From contig NZ_JABGBW010000001.1 in the NCBI RefSeq assembly GCF_014229965.1, positions 62,001-126,000 of the forward strand: DNA of 64,000 bases, in the 5' to 3' direction. The translations under genes were made by a program, and so were the position numbers. This document shows positions 8,389-17,977 of the stretch, piece by piece. Positions within the stretch are counted from its first letter, which is position 1, and every line of letters begins with the position of its first letter. Under the pieces are notes generated by a model. It was not told where the DNA came from. It ran no database searches and was given only the letters and a program-made list of their open reading frames with translations. The stretch comes from Peptostreptococcus canis (GTDB lineage Bacteria > Bacillota > Clostridia > Peptostreptococcales > Peptostreptococcaceae).

Positions 8389-8760
8389 ATGGCTCAATCT
8401 ATGAATACGAAGGTAGATTTAACAATAGATGCAACATCTTATTTTGGAGTTTTGAGTTACGGAAAAGTAATGGTTGGAGATAAAGCATTTGAATATTACA
8501 ATGACAGAAATGTCAATGATTATATACAGATACCATGGACTGAAGTTGATTATATTGCAGCTTCTGTTATTTTAAAGGGGAAATGGATTAGTAGATTTGC
8601 CATTTTTACTAAAAACAATGGGAATTATTCTTTTTCATCTAAAGACAATAAAAAATTATTGAGGGCTGTAAATAAATATATTCCTTCTGAGAAATTAGTA
8701 AAATCAGATTCTTTTTTTCAGGTCATAAGTAGGAGTTTTAAAAGAATAATTAATAAGTAA
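8389..8760 (+). CDS. DUF956 family protein, mannose operon accessory (ManO-like)
   Basis: A 123-residue soluble protein of the DUF956 family, whose members sit next to mannose PTS genes in lactobacilli, enterococci and clostridia and have been named ManO. Family features are the start VDLTIDATSYFGVLSYGKVMVGDKAFEYYN (seen in two parts) and the IPWTEVDYIAASVI segment; it resembles a small PH-like beta domain. A regulatory role for the mannose operon is suspected in the literature but not settled. A GGGGGG site lies before the ATG. It is separated from manZ by a strong palindrome, suggesting lower expression. Confidence 0.85.
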   Translation: MAQSMNTKVDLTIDATSYFGVLSYGKVMVGDKAFEYYNDRNVNDYIQIPWTEVDYIAASVILKGKWISRFAIFTKNNGNYSFSSKDNKKLLRAVNKYIPSEKLVKSDSFFQVISRSFKRIINK

Positions 8761-8784
8761 TAATAGTTTATGAAAAAGGTTTTA

Positions 8785-8841
8785 AAAATTATAAATCCTT
8801 CTATGATTAAAAATACTTAACATAGAAGGATTTATAATTTT
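8785..8841. terminator. Bidirectional terminator between converging genes
   Basis: A perfect 21-bp inverted repeat (8785-8805 with 8821-8841) flanks a 15-nt loop. A and T tracts on its two sides suit termination of both the DUF956 gene and the converging IICB gene. Confidence 0.85.
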
Positions 8842-8916
8842 CTATTTATTTTTACAGATTATATTTTTATAAAATTCTATTTTTGCTAAATTAATCTCTA
8901 TAATATTTTATAAATA

Positions 8917-10386
8917 CTATTTTCCGGTTATTCTCTTGACTTCATCATATACGAATTGAACCTTTGGACCTATAATAACTTGAACATTTTTTTCAGATGG
9001 TTTAATCAGACCTAAAATACCAGCCGATTTAATCTTAGAATCATCTACTATACCAGCATCTTTAATTTCTGTTCTCAATCTAGTTGCACAATAATCTATT
9101 GAAGATATATTGTCAATTCCACCTAAACCTTCAATTATAATTTCAGATTTTTTAGTAAAATTATTTGGTTCAATTTTTACTTCAGTTTCTTCTGTATCAT
9201 CCTCTCTTCCAGGTGTCTTTATATTAAAAGTCTTGATAGCAAAACTGAATGAGAAGTAATAAATAAAGAAAAATACAACGCCTAATAATAAAAGCATATA
9301 TGGTTTGTTTGCTAATGGATTTCTTAAAGAAAGCACAAAGTCTATAAGACCTGCACTGAATCCAAAACCTGCAGTCCAGTGTAGTGAAGCAGCAATAGCC
9401 ACAGAAATTCCGGTCAACACTGCATGTAGTAGATATAATCCAGGTGCAAGGAACATAAATGCGAATTCTATAGGCTCTGTAACACCAGTAGTAAATGAGG
9501 CTACCATACCTGCAATCATTAATGACTTAGTTATTGTCTTTTTTTCAGGTTTTGCATTTTTATACATTGCAAGAGCTGCCCCTGGAAGACCAAACATCAT
9601 AATTGGGAAAAATCCGGCTTGATACATACCTGTCACACCTTTTATTCCAGTTCCATCAGCAATTGATTTAGCACCACCTAAAAATTTACCAATATCATTG
9701 ATTCCTGCTATATCAAACCAGAATACTGAGTTTAAAGCATGATGAAGACCAGTAGGTATTAAAAGTCTATTGAAAAAACCATAAATACCGGCACCGGCAG
9801 GACCTAGTTTCTGAATAGAAGTACCAAATGCAACCAATGCAGAATAAATAAAAGGCCATACAAAGTATAATATAAACGAAACTATTAACATGAATAATGC
9901 CGTCATTATTGGAGCTAATCTTCTACCGCTAAAGAAAGCAAATGCCTGAGGTAGTTCAACTTTATGGAATTTATTATATGTTTTAGCTGAAACTATACCT
10001 GATATGATGCCTAAAAATACATTTTTATTGTTAATAGCTCCCCAACCTTGAGCAACTGGTAGTGTTTCAACTGCTATACCTCTAAATTGCGAGATAGCAT
10101 CAGCAGACAATAATGTGGTTACAACTAGAAAGGCAACTAGACCTGAAAGAGCAGCTGAACCATTCTTATCTTCTGATATACCATATGACACACCAACTGC
10201 AAATAATATACCTAGGTTACCCAAAACAGAATCACCGGCTTTAATAAAAAATGCCGCGATAGGACTACCAGCGCCCCAACCAGTAGGATCTATCCAGTAA
10301 CCTATACCCATTAAAAGAGCAGCTACAGGAAGTATTGCAACTGGTTGCATTAAGGCCTTACCTAGTTCTTGTAGTTTTTTCATCAT
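8917..10386 (-). CDS. nagE: PTS transporter IICB, N-acetylglucosamine type
   Basis: A 489-residue glucose-superfamily PTS permease. Residues 1 to about 380 form the membrane IIC domain, with FINRLLIPTGLHHALN-like and FFPIMMFGLPGAALAMYKNAKPE segments close to the E. coli NagE pattern, including WFDIAG after the glutamine-free GLHHALN motif. The IIB domain follows, with the phosphorylated cysteine C433 in SIDYCATRLR. No IIA domain is fused, so it needs a IIA from elsewhere. I favour GlcNAc over glucose because of the NagE-like IIC wording, but maltose-type MalX members are hard to exclude. The start follows AGGAGG on the minus strand. Confidence 0.82.
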   Translation of the reverse strand: MMKKLQELGKALMQPVAILPVAALLMGIGYWIDPTGWGAGSPIAAFFIKAGDSVLGNLGILFAVGVSYGISEDKNGSAALSGLVAFLVVTTLLSADAISQFRGIAVETLPVAQGWGAINNKNVFLGIISGIVSAKTYNKFHKVELPQAFAFFSGRRLAPIMTALFMLIVSFILYFVWPFIYSALVAFGTSIQKLGPAGAGIYGFFNRLLIPTGLHHALNSVFWFDIAGINDIGKFLGGAKSIADGTGIKGVTGMYQAGFFPIMMFGLPGAALAMYKNAKPEKKTITKSLMIAGMVASFTTGVTEPIEFAFMFLAPGLYLLHAVLTGISVAIAASLHWTAGFGFSAGLIDFVLSLRNPLANKPYMLLLLGVVFFFIYYFSFSFAIKTFNIKTPGREDDTEETEVKIEPNNFTKKSEIIIEGLGGIDNISSIDYCATRLRTEIKDAGIVDDSKIKSAGILGLIKPSEKNVQVIIGPKVQFVYDEVKRITGK

Positions 10387-10699
10387 AAATAAAACCTCCT
10401 TAAATATTTGAAATTAATTTTAGTATATCATAAAATTCATACAATTGGAAAAGGTTTTTTGTATAAAAAAAGAGTTTTTAGAGTTAAAAATCAATAGCAG
10501 AAATATTAAAACAAGATATATTGATAATCATAATAAAGAAAAATATTAAAAAAGTTAGAAAAAAATAAATAAAACTATTATTAAAAAAGTATAAAAATAT
10601 TTGTTTAGTAAAAAAATGAAAAATGAAAACTAATTTCATATATAGAGGTATAGTTTTTTATGATATTATATATATAGTAAATTAAGAAAGGGATTAATT
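10387..10699. other. 313-bp divergent intergenic region, no gene seen
   Basis: Very AT-rich spacer between the IICB gene (minus) and the DUF1275 gene (plus). On the minus strand an AGTATA-derived -10 (TATACT) near 10423-10428 may serve the IICB gene, but its -35 is weak. No open reading frame with a ribosome-binding site and no stable hairpin was found. Confidence 0.4.
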
Positions 10700-11398
10700 A
10701 TGAAATTTGAATTTGTAAAGAATAATATTCAAATGTCAGAATCCACATTAGTGGGAGTTCTTTTAACATTTGGCGGTGGCTTTAGGGACGCTTATTCATA
10801 TAATATAAGAGGCCATATATTTGCTAATGCACAAACGGGAAATTTGGTTTTAATGGGACATAATTTAGCCAATGGTAATTTTATATCTGCATTCAAATAT
10901 GTACTCCCGATACTTGCTTTTATAATAGGAGTCTATCTGACTGACTATATAAAAAGTAAATACAAGTATTTAGATACTATTCACTGGAGACAGATCATAA
11001 TTTTTTTAGAGTTTGTAATGCTTTTCGGTGTAGGGTTTATGCCACATTTTATGGATAGCTGGGCCAATATTACTATATCTCTAGTATGTGCCATGCAGGT
11101 GGAAAGTTTTAGAAAATTTGTCGATATACCAATTGCAACTACTATGTGTACTGGAAATATGAGAAGCGGTACGGAGATACTTGTGAAGTATTCACAGAGT
11201 AAAAAATTCGGGAAGCCCGACAAGAGTCTTAAAAAGAAAAGTCTTTATTATTATTTCATAATATTGGTGTTTTGTATTGGTGCGGCGTTTGGTGCATTTA
11301 TATCCAGCAAATTAGGTATAAAGACTATTTGGATTGATTCGTTTATAATGTTTTTAGTATTTATTCTTATGTTTAAAAAAGAAAAAGGAGCGATTTAA
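10700..11398 (+). CDS. DUF1275 (YoaK-like) membrane protein
   Basis: A 232-residue integral membrane protein of the YoaK/DUF1275 family, function unknown. Family landmarks are the GGFRDAYSYNIRGHIFANAQTGN segment near the N-terminus (written here as GGGFRDAYSY then ANAQTGNLVLMG), and ATTMCTGNMRSGTE in the middle. Five to six membrane segments are likely. AAAGGG precedes the ATG. It is 110 bp ahead of a Bce-type two-component system on the same strand, so it may be part of that regulon, but the gap leaves room for a separate promoter. Confidence 0.82.
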   Translation: MKFEFVKNNIQMSESTLVGVLLTFGGGFRDAYSYNIRGHIFANAQTGNLVLMGHNLANGNFISAFKYVLPILAFIIGVYLTDYIKSKYKYLDTIHWRQIIIFLEFVMLFGVGFMPHFMDSWANITISLVCAMQVESFRKFVDIPIATTMCTGNMRSGTEILVKYSQSKKFGKPDKSLKKKSLYYYFIILVFCIGAAFGAFISSKLGIKTIWIDSFIMFLVFILMFKKEKGAI

Positions 11399-11508
11399 TT
11401 TCGTTGTGAAAAAATTATCAATATGTTAAAATAAATTATTTTACACTTTTTAAAAAATAAAATTAAATAGTTAAAAATTAGAAAACACGATAAGGTAGGT
11501 GTTGAAAT

Positions 11509-12195
11509 ATGAAAATAATGATTATAGAGGATGACTTAATTATTAGAGAATCTATTGGCAATGAGCTTAAAAAATGGGGATATAATGTTTATTGTGTGGA
11601 CAAGTTTGATAATATTACAGAAATATTTACAAATGAAAATCCTCAGTTAATACTTTTGGATATTATTTTACCATTTTACAATGGATATTATTGGTGTCAA
11701 GAAATAAGGAAGTTATCAAATGTTCCAATAATATTTATATCCTCCAAAAACGAAAATATGGATATTGTGATGGCTATGCAGTTCGGTGGAGATGACTATA
11801 TATCAAAACCTATAAATTTGGATGTAACTGTGGCAAAAATACAAGCTGTTATCAGAAGATGCTATAACTTTACCAAAGATATAGATTATTTGAGTTTCGG
11901 AGAGGTTCAGCTTTTTATATCTGAATCAAAGGTATGCTTTAAAGAAGAGGAAGCAACTCTAACAAAAACGGAGTTACTAATACTGGAAATTCTTTTAAAA
12001 TCTCAGGGGGATATTGTGTCTAGAGAAAAAATTATGGATAGATGTTGGCAAGGAGATAGTTTTATTGATGATAATACATTAGCTGTAAATATTACGAGGC
12101 TAAGAAAAAAAATGAATAGAATTGGTCTGGAAGGTATTATTCAAACTAAGAAGGGTAAAGGCTATTTTATGAATAAAGACGAAAAATGGTATTAA
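11509..12195 (+). CDS. bceR: OmpR-family response regulator, BceR-like
   Basis: A 228-residue regulator. The receiver domain (1-115) has the acidic pair E7-D8-D9, the phosphoacceptor D51 in LILLDIILP and the SKPIN lysine; the C-terminal winged helix (about 130-225) ends in the usual TKKGKGYFM hairpin. It heads a regulator-kinase-ATPase-permease block with the exact BceRSAB order, so its task is most likely to induce the downstream ABC transporter when a cell-wall antimicrobial peptide is present. The start follows AGGTAGGTG. Confidence 0.92.
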   Translation: MKIMIIEDDLIIRESIGNELKKWGYNVYCVDKFDNITEIFTNENPQLILLDIILPFYNGYYWCQEIRKLSNVPIIFISSKNENMDIVMAMQFGGDDYISKPINLDVTVAKIQAVIRRCYNFTKDIDYLSFGEVQLFISESKVCFKEEEATLTKTELLILEILLKSQGDIVSREKIMDRCWQGDSFIDDNTLAVNITRLRKKMNRIGLEGIIQTKKGKGYFMNKDEKWY

Positions 12196-12219
12196 AACTA
12201 TTTTTATAAGGTGGTAATT

Positions 12220-13149
12220 ATGAATAATAAAAATATGAATGGAAATTTTTTGAATTTTATAGATAAAAATAAAGGTATTTATATTTCTATATTGTTAATT
12301 CTTTTGTTATTTTGGGTTGTTTTTTCTCTAAATAGAATTGATATGGATGTATATTTTTTATCACTGGAAATAGTAATCTTTTTTACCCTTATTTATACTT
12401 TTATTTCTTTTTTGAATTTTAAAAAAGAATTAGATCTAAAAGCAAAGATAGAGTTATTAAAAAGTGAGAATTCCAATTTAAAGCATACTATGAATAATTA
12501 TATAAGTGATTTAAATGAATATTTTTTGATGTGGGTACATCAGATTAAAACCCCGATTACAGCAGCCAAATTAATTACAGAGAATGAGAATCTTGACTTG
12601 AATTTAATTAAAACTCAGTTGTTCTTTATAGAGGACTACACTAATATGGCGATGGATTATTTGAAAATATCAGATATCAACAATAGTATGGATATAACAA
12701 ATATAAAACTGGATGATGTGATACGACCTATACTAAAAAAATATTCGATATTATTTATAGGAAACGCAATATCTTTAGAATACTATCCGATAAATGATTA
12801 TGTAATATCGGATTCAAAATGGCTAAGTATACTAATAGAACAGATAATTTCAAATGCGGTAAAATACACCAGAAATGGAAAGGTAAGTATAAAGTATGAT
12901 AAAGAGGATAAAAAATTATATATTTCAGACACAGGAATAGGAATAAGGTCGGAAGATATACCAAAAATATTTGATAAAGGATATTCGGGCTTTAATGGTA
13001 GATTGAATCAAAAATCAAGCGGATTGGGATTATTTTTAGTGAAAGAGATTTCAAAAAAACTTTCAATTTTAATTGATGTTGAATCAAAGATAGGAGAGGG
13101 GAGTAATTTTAGCATTTATTTCCAAAACTTTCAATTTTGTAAGGATTAG
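12220..13149 (+). CDS. bceS: Intramembrane-sensing histidine kinase, BceS-like
   Basis: A 309-residue kinase with two closely spaced membrane helices (about 20-37 and 43-63) and almost no extracellular loop, the hallmark of kinases that sense through a partner ABC transporter. A coiled region leads to the phosphorylated histidine H107 in WVHQIKTPITAAKL. The ATPase part shows the N box EQIISNAVKYTRNG, G1 DTGIGI and the GLGLFLVKEI G2 segment. The frame is open to a GTG at 12211, but AAGGTGG places the start at the ATG 12220. It lies 24 bp after the regulator gene. Confidence 0.92.
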   Translation: MNNKNMNGNFLNFIDKNKGIYISILLILLLFWVVFSLNRIDMDVYFLSLEIVIFFTLIYTFISFLNFKKELDLKAKIELLKSENSNLKHTMNNYISDLNEYFLMWVHQIKTPITAAKLITENENLDLNLIKTQLFFIEDYTNMAMDYLKISDINNSMDITNIKLDDVIRPILKKYSILFIGNAISLEYYPINDYVISDSKWLSILIEQIISNAVKYTRNGKVSIKYDKEDKKLYISDTGIGIRSEDIPKIFDKGYSGFNGRLNQKSSGLGLFLVKEISKKLSILIDVESKIGEGSNFSIYFQNFQFCKD

Positions 13150-13228
13150 ATAAGTTTTGTCATCTTAGATAAATGCTCCGAATTTAAAATCTTGATAAAA
13201 TAAAATTAAGATGAAGGAGGTATTCAAG

Positions 13229-13981
13229 ATGACTATATTAGATGTAAAAAATATTAAAAAAGTATATTCTGGAAAAGGATTTAATACAGAAGCACTTTCT
13301 AAGATAAATTTTTCCGTAGATGAAGGAGAGTTTATAGCAATAATGGGAGAATCCGGAAGTGGTAAGACTACTTTGCTTAATATATTGGCAACGCTTGATA
13401 AACCTACTGAAGGAAATGTACTTATAGCAGGTAAAAATGTAAGTTTATTAAAAGAAAGCCAGGTTGCGGCTTTTAGGAGAAAAGAGTTGGGGTTTGTATT
13501 TCAGGATTTTAATTTATTGGATACTTTTAATAATAGAGATAATATATATTTACCCCTGGTATTATCAAATCATAGGTATGAAAGTATGAAAAAAAAATTG
13601 GATAAAATAGCACCGGAATTAGGGATAGAAAAAATACTTGATAAATATCCTTATGAAATTTCCGGTGGTCAGAAACAAAGGGTTGCAATAGCAAGGGCGA
13701 TAATAACGAATCCCAGCCTAATATTGGCTGACGAGCCAACAGGTGCATTGGATTCATCATCATCTGAAATGATTCTAAGACTTTTTAATAATATAAATAA
13801 AAGTGGACAGACAATTTTAATGGTAACACATTCACTTAGAGCGGCATCATATGCCAGTAGGGTATTATTTATAAAAGACGGAGTAGTATACCATGAAATA
13901 TATAGGGGAGATGAATCTTCAGGTGATTTTATGGAGAGAATAAATCAAGCACAATCTGTTTTAGGTAAGAGAGGTGTTTAG
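13229..13981 (+). CDS. bceA: ABC transporter ATPase, BceA-like
   Basis: A 250-residue ATP-binding subunit of the MacB/BceA group. Walker A is GESGSGKTT (40-48), the Q-loop is in FVFQDFNLLD, the signature SGGQKQ is at 145-150 and Walker B LILADEP at 164-170. The sequence after Walker B, TGALDSSSSEMI, is typical for Bce-type ATPases. AAGGAGG 8 bp upstream selects the ATG at 13229 over an earlier in-frame start at 13211. The permease gene follows after 2 bp. Together they probably free lipid-II-type targets from peptide antibiotics. Confidence 0.95.
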   Translation: MTILDVKNIKKVYSGKGFNTEALSKINFSVDEGEFIAIMGESGSGKTTLLNILATLDKPTEGNVLIAGKNVSLLKESQVAAFRRKELGFVFQDFNLLDTFNNRDNIYLPLVLSNHRYESMKKKLDKIAPELGIEKILDKYPYEISGGQKQRVAIARAIITNPSLILADEPTGALDSSSSEMILRLFNNINKSGQTILMVTHSLRAASYASRVLFIKDGVVYHEIYRGDESSGDFMERINQAQSVLGKRGV

Positions 13982-13983
13982 AT

Positions 13984-15990
13984 ATGAATATCAGAATTGC
14001 GAGTAATTTTGCAGTAAAAAATATCAGAGCCAATAAATTATTTATCATACCATTTATATTGTCAAGCAGTTTGATGATTTCTTTACTCTATATAATGTTT
14101 TCTCTTTTACAAAATGAATTTGTGAAAACTAGACATACATCATTACCCATGTTAATTAATTTTGGGTGCATAATAATATCAATTTTTACATATATTTTTA
14201 TAATTTATGCTAATAGATTTTTAGTAAAGAGAAGAAATAGAGAGTTCGCTTTATATGGCATTTTGGGGTTGGAAAAAAAACACATAAAGAGGATAATAAG
14301 CATAGAGCAATTTATTAATTTTTTGTTCATATCGACAATCAGTATATTAGGAGGGCATTTGATAGGAAAGTTGATGTTTATGTTTCTTAATAAACTTATG
14401 GCTGATATGAGTGCAAATTTAATGGATTATCCATTTTCAGGCTTTGCTTTAGTTTTAACTATGATATTTATTTTTGTGATTTATGTTTCAATATATATTA
14501 TAAATGTACTAAATATAAAAAATGTGTCACCAATAGAACTTATTGCCAAACAACATAAAGGAGAAGGAGAACCAAAGTCTAAACTAATTTTGACTATATT
14601 AGGTTTATTGGCTTTAGGGTATGGATATTATTTAGCACTGACAATTGAAGGTACATTAAAGAGTCTGGGGCTTTTCTTTGTAGCATCTTTATTTGTGATA
14701 GTAGGAACATATTTCTTATTTATATCTTTTTCAATAATTGTATTAAAAATTATGAAGAATAATAAAAAGTATTTTTATAAGGATAAAAATTTTTTATCTG
14801 TGTCAGGAATGCTTTATAGAATGAAGGCAAATGCTGTAGGCCTTGCCAGTATAACGGTTCTTTGTACAGGAGTTATAATAACTTTATCTGCTACGATTTC
14901 TATTTATAGGAGTATAGATAAAGCAGCAAATAATGTTATTCCAAGAGAATACTCTATTATTAGTAATGAATATGTGGATTATAAAACGAATCCTCAGAAA
15001 ATAGAATTATATAAAAAAGAGTTGAAAAAAATTGCAGATACAAGTATTTCGGGTAGTGAAAAGATAAAGAATCCATATATGTCCGAGCAGGTGTTCACGT
15101 ACGTTTCCAAGGAAGGAAACAGGTTTACTTATCCCAAAATGGCCACAGGGAAAATATCCGATACCGGAAAAGCTATTGATATAGGATGTTATGCAATTAT
15201 TGAACCTATTGATTCATATAACAGTGTATCAAGAAAAAATATTAGCATTAAAGAAAATGAAATATTGCTTACCTCTAATGTTAAGAGACTATTAAAAGAT
15301 GATAAAATTATATTTGGCGACAAAGAATATAGGGTGAGAAAAGTGGAAGATGATATTCCCGGAAATATAGGTGTTGAAACCTTTAGAATAGTAACACCAA
15401 CTAGAAAAGTATTTTTAGACGCAACAAATTACTATAAAACCAGAGATAGAAAAGGAAATGAGTATCCTTCAAAAATTTCCATAGAGTATGGGTGGAATAT
15501 AAAAAATAAAGGAAGTAATTATGATGCAAAACTGAAAAAAATTACAGAGGATAAAAATATTGCTCTGGAAGTGAGGAATGACTATAAAAAATTTATCTAT
15601 GAAATGAATGGAGGTTTCTTATTTTTAGGTATAGTAATAGGTATGGTGTTTTTGACAGGAACGATATTAATATCATACTATAAACAGGTATCTGAAGGAT
15701 TTGAGGATAGAAAACAATTCCAAATAATGAGAAAAGTTGGTCTACCGGATAAGCTAGTAAGAAAGACTTCATCATCACAAATAGTGTGGATGTTTATAAC
15801 ACCATTAATAGTGGCGTTTATACATTCAATGGTAGCTTCTAAAATAGTATACCAACTTTTAGGTTTATTTGGAATAAGAAAATACAGTGTATTTATTGCC
15901 AATAATGTTATGGTATTAGCAGTATTTATAATTGTGTATTTAATTATTTATAAAATCACTTCAAACATCTATTATAAGATAGTCAGATAA
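13984..15990 (+). CDS. bceB: ABC transporter permease, BceB-like
   Basis: A 668-residue permease with the BceB architecture: four N-terminal membrane helices with an FtsX-like segment, further helices around residues 205-310, one large extracytoplasmic domain (about 325-535) and the closing helices. The N-terminal ANRFLVKRRNREFALYGILG stretch is a family marker. The large loop is where BceB-type transporters recognise bacitracin, nisin-like lantibiotics or similar peptides; the specific peptide cannot be read from sequence. The gene starts 2 bp after bceA and ends 16 bp from the converging trhA gene, leaving no room for a terminator between them. Confidence 0.92.
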   Translation: MNIRIASNFAVKNIRANKLFIIPFILSSSLMISLLYIMFSLLQNEFVKTRHTSLPMLINFGCIIISIFTYIFIIYANRFLVKRRNREFALYGILGLEKKHIKRIISIEQFINFLFISTISILGGHLIGKLMFMFLNKLMADMSANLMDYPFSGFALVLTMIFIFVIYVSIYIINVLNIKNVSPIELIAKQHKGEGEPKSKLILTILGLLALGYGYYLALTIEGTLKSLGLFFVASLFVIVGTYFLFISFSIIVLKIMKNNKKYFYKDKNFLSVSGMLYRMKANAVGLASITVLCTGVIITLSATISIYRSIDKAANNVIPREYSIISNEYVDYKTNPQKIELYKKELKKIADTSISGSEKIKNPYMSEQVFTYVSKEGNRFTYPKMATGKISDTGKAIDIGCYAIIEPIDSYNSVSRKNISIKENEILLTSNVKRLLKDDKIIFGDKEYRVRKVEDDIPGNIGVETFRIVTPTRKVFLDATNYYKTRDRKGNEYPSKISIEYGWNIKNKGSNYDAKLKKITEDKNIALEVRNDYKKFIYEMNGGFLFLGIVIGMVFLTGTILISYYKQVSEGFEDRKQFQIMRKVGLPDKLVRKTSSSQIVWMFITPLIVAFIHSMVASKIVYQLLGLFGIRKYSVFIANNVMVLAVFIIVYLIIYKITSNIYYKIVR

Positions 15991-16006
15991 TCTTAAATAT
16001 ATATTT

Positions 16007-16660
16007 CTATATTAAAAACAAAAATACAAGTAAGAAATGAGATAAAGAACCAAGCATTATAAAGATATGGAATATATCATGGAAATTCCATACTTTTAAG
16101 TTTGGTTTTTTTATTGCATAAATTACCCCGCCTACTGTATATAGAACGCCCCCTAAAACTAAAAGTAAGAAAGCTTCCAGTTGAAGATGAACATATAAAT
16201 CTTTTATTACAAAGATTGCAAACCAGCCCATTGCTATGTATAAAGAGGAAGATAATTTTCTAGGCATATTTATCCAAAGAACTTTCATCACTATACCCGC
16301 AATCGCAATTGCCCAAAGAATTGTAAATACCGGAACTCCAATTTTTTTAGGAAGCACATAAAGGCAAAATGGAGAGTACGATCCTGCTATCAACACATAT
16401 ATCATAGAATGATCCAACTTTTTCATAAAAAGTACGGCCCTTTCTTTTGTAGCACTAATTGCATGGTAAATACCGCTCGTAAAATATAAAAGTATCATTG
16501 ATGATCCAAAGATAATAGTGGAAACAAATAATGATATACTGTGGTATCCGAATACCAGTTGTTTTGTAATTAGCAACACTAGAGCTAATATAGACAGAAG
16601 TCCTCCTATCAAATGTGTTATAGAGCTAATTGGGTCTCTTAAAGTCTGCATATTTTTCAC
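16007..16660 (-). CDS. trhA: PAQR/hemolysin III family membrane protein (TrhA-like)
   Basis: A 217-residue protein with seven predicted membrane segments. The zinc-site signatures of the family are present: SGIYHAIS, KKLDHSMIYVLIAGSYSPF and the C-terminal FHDIFHIFIMLGSLSHF with its histidines. In B. subtilis and E. coli such proteins (YqfA, TrhA) influence membrane fluidity and energetics; the old name hemolysin III rests on one cloned Bacillus cereus gene. The start follows AGGTG on the minus strand. It converges on bceB and is divergent from the DUF1836 gene. Confidence 0.9.
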   Translation of the reverse strand: MKNMQTLRDPISSITHLIGGLLSILALVLLITKQLVFGYHSISLFVSTIIFGSSMILLYFTSGIYHAISATKERAVLFMKKLDHSMIYVLIAGSYSPFCLYVLPKKIGVPVFTILWAIAIAGIVMKVLWINMPRKLSSSLYIAMGWFAIFVIKDLYVHLQLEAFLLLVLGGVLYTVGGVIYAIKKPNLKVWNFHDIFHIFIMLGSLSHFLLVFLFLI

Positions 16661-16877
16661 CTCGTTTTAATTAACTTCATATATGGTATTAAAAACTACT
16701 TTCAAATATAGTATACAATATATAATTGGAAAAATCAAGTTTAATATGTCTTAAACTATACTATAATTTATGACAATTTGGTATAATATATTTTATAGCC
16801 CAAAATATACTATTAGAATGTATAAAATTTATTTGTGATTATAGATAGTATCGGAAGTTAACCTAAAGGAGGTTAAG

Positions 16878-17423
16878 ATGTATAGCTTAGGAAGAATAAT
16901 AGATGAATTAATGGAAAAAGAAGATATAAAAATTGAGGATATTCCAAATATTGATTTGTATATGGATCAGGTTTTAACTCTTTTTGATAAGTGTTTTCCA
17001 TATAATTATGGAGAGCAGGAACTTACAAAGACTATGATAAATAATTATGCAAAAGGTGGAATAATAAAGCCGGCAGTAAAGAAGAAATACAATAAAGAAC
17101 ATATACTTATGATAATTATGATATGTATATTAAAAAGAAATATAAGTTTATCTGAAATAAAGGATGCTGTAGACATGGCAATAAGCAATGAAGAGAATTC
17201 TCAAGAGAAAGTTATTGAACTGGAAAAAGTATATAAAATATTTTTAGATAAAAAAAATATAATGAATGAAATAACAAGAAGTCAATTAGAGAATATTCTT
17301 TCAAAATTCAGAGAAGATGACATAATAATACAGGAAAATAAAATGTTGGATGTACTAATTCTTTGTTATTATTCTAATATATTAAGTGAAGCCGCAAGGG
17401 CCATAATAAGAGGAGAAGAGTAA
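16878..17423 (+). CDS. DUF1836 family protein
   Basis: A 181-residue helical protein of the DUF1836 family, which carries an N-terminal helix-turn-helix-like segment related to MerR folds: IDLYMDQVLTLFDK, then LTKTMINNYAKGGIIKPAVKKKY, and a helical C-terminal part. Function is unknown; DNA binding is plausible. AAAGGAGG precedes the ATG. Its stop codon overlaps the rnmV start (TAATG), so it is translationally coupled to ribonuclease M5, which hints at a role near rRNA maturation, an inference from position only. Confidence 0.82.
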   Translation: MYSLGRIIDELMEKEDIKIEDIPNIDLYMDQVLTLFDKCFPYNYGEQELTKTMINNYAKGGIIKPAVKKKYNKEHILMIIMICILKRNISLSEIKDAVDMAISNEENSQEKVIELEKVYKIFLDKKNIMNEITRSQLENILSKFREDDIIIQENKMLDVLILCYYSNILSEAARAIIRGEE

Positions 17424-17962
17424 TGATAAAAGAAGTAATAGTAGTCGAAGGAAGAGATGATATAACAGCAGTCAAAAGAGCAATAGAATGTGAATTGATA
17501 GCTACGGGAGGTTTTGGCTTTCCAAAAGGTGTAATGGAAAGAATAAAATCTGCCCAAGAAAGAAGGGGAGTAATAATATTTACTGATCCGGATTTCGCAG
17601 GCGAAAAAATAAGAAAGAAAATTTCGGATGAAGTTCCGGGATGTAAACATGCATTTCTGCCAAGGGAAGAAGCAATGAAAAATGGAGACATAGGTATAGA
17701 GAATGCAAGTCCGGAAAGTATATTGTCGGCTCTTTCGAATGTAAGAACTGAAATTAAAGAGAATAGGAATGAATTTTCAAATATTGATCTGATAAAAAAT
17801 GAACTAATAGGTGGAGATAATTCTTCATATAAGAGAGATTTAGTGGGAAGAAAATTAGGAATCGGATATGGTAATTCAAAACAGTTTCTAAACAGACTGA
17901 ATAATTATGGTGTGACGAGAGAAGAGTTTGAAAATGCTGTAAAAGAGTTTGAAAATAGATAG
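17423..17962 (+). CDS. rnmV: Ribonuclease M5
   Basis: A 179-residue TOPRIM nuclease that matures the ends of 5S rRNA precursors in low-GC Gram-positives. The TOPRIM acidic residues are visible: E9 in VVVEGRDD and the D55-x-D57 pair in FTDPDFAG. The second half, ending in LGIGYGNSKQFLNRLNNYGV, is the DUF4093-type RNA-binding domain. The start overlaps the DUF1836 stop by one base, and ksgA follows after 15 bp. rnmV-ksgA is a conserved pair across Firmicutes, so the call is firm. Confidence 0.96.
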   Translation: MIKEVIVVEGRDDITAVKRAIECELIATGGFGFPKGVMERIKSAQERRGVIIFTDPDFAGEKIRKKISDEVPGCKHAFLPREEAMKNGDIGIENASPESILSALSNVRTEIKENRNEFSNIDLIKNELIGGDNSSYKRDLVGRKLGIGYGNSKQFLNRLNNYGVTREEFENAVKEFENR

Positions 17963-17977
17963 GAAGTAGGTAAAATA

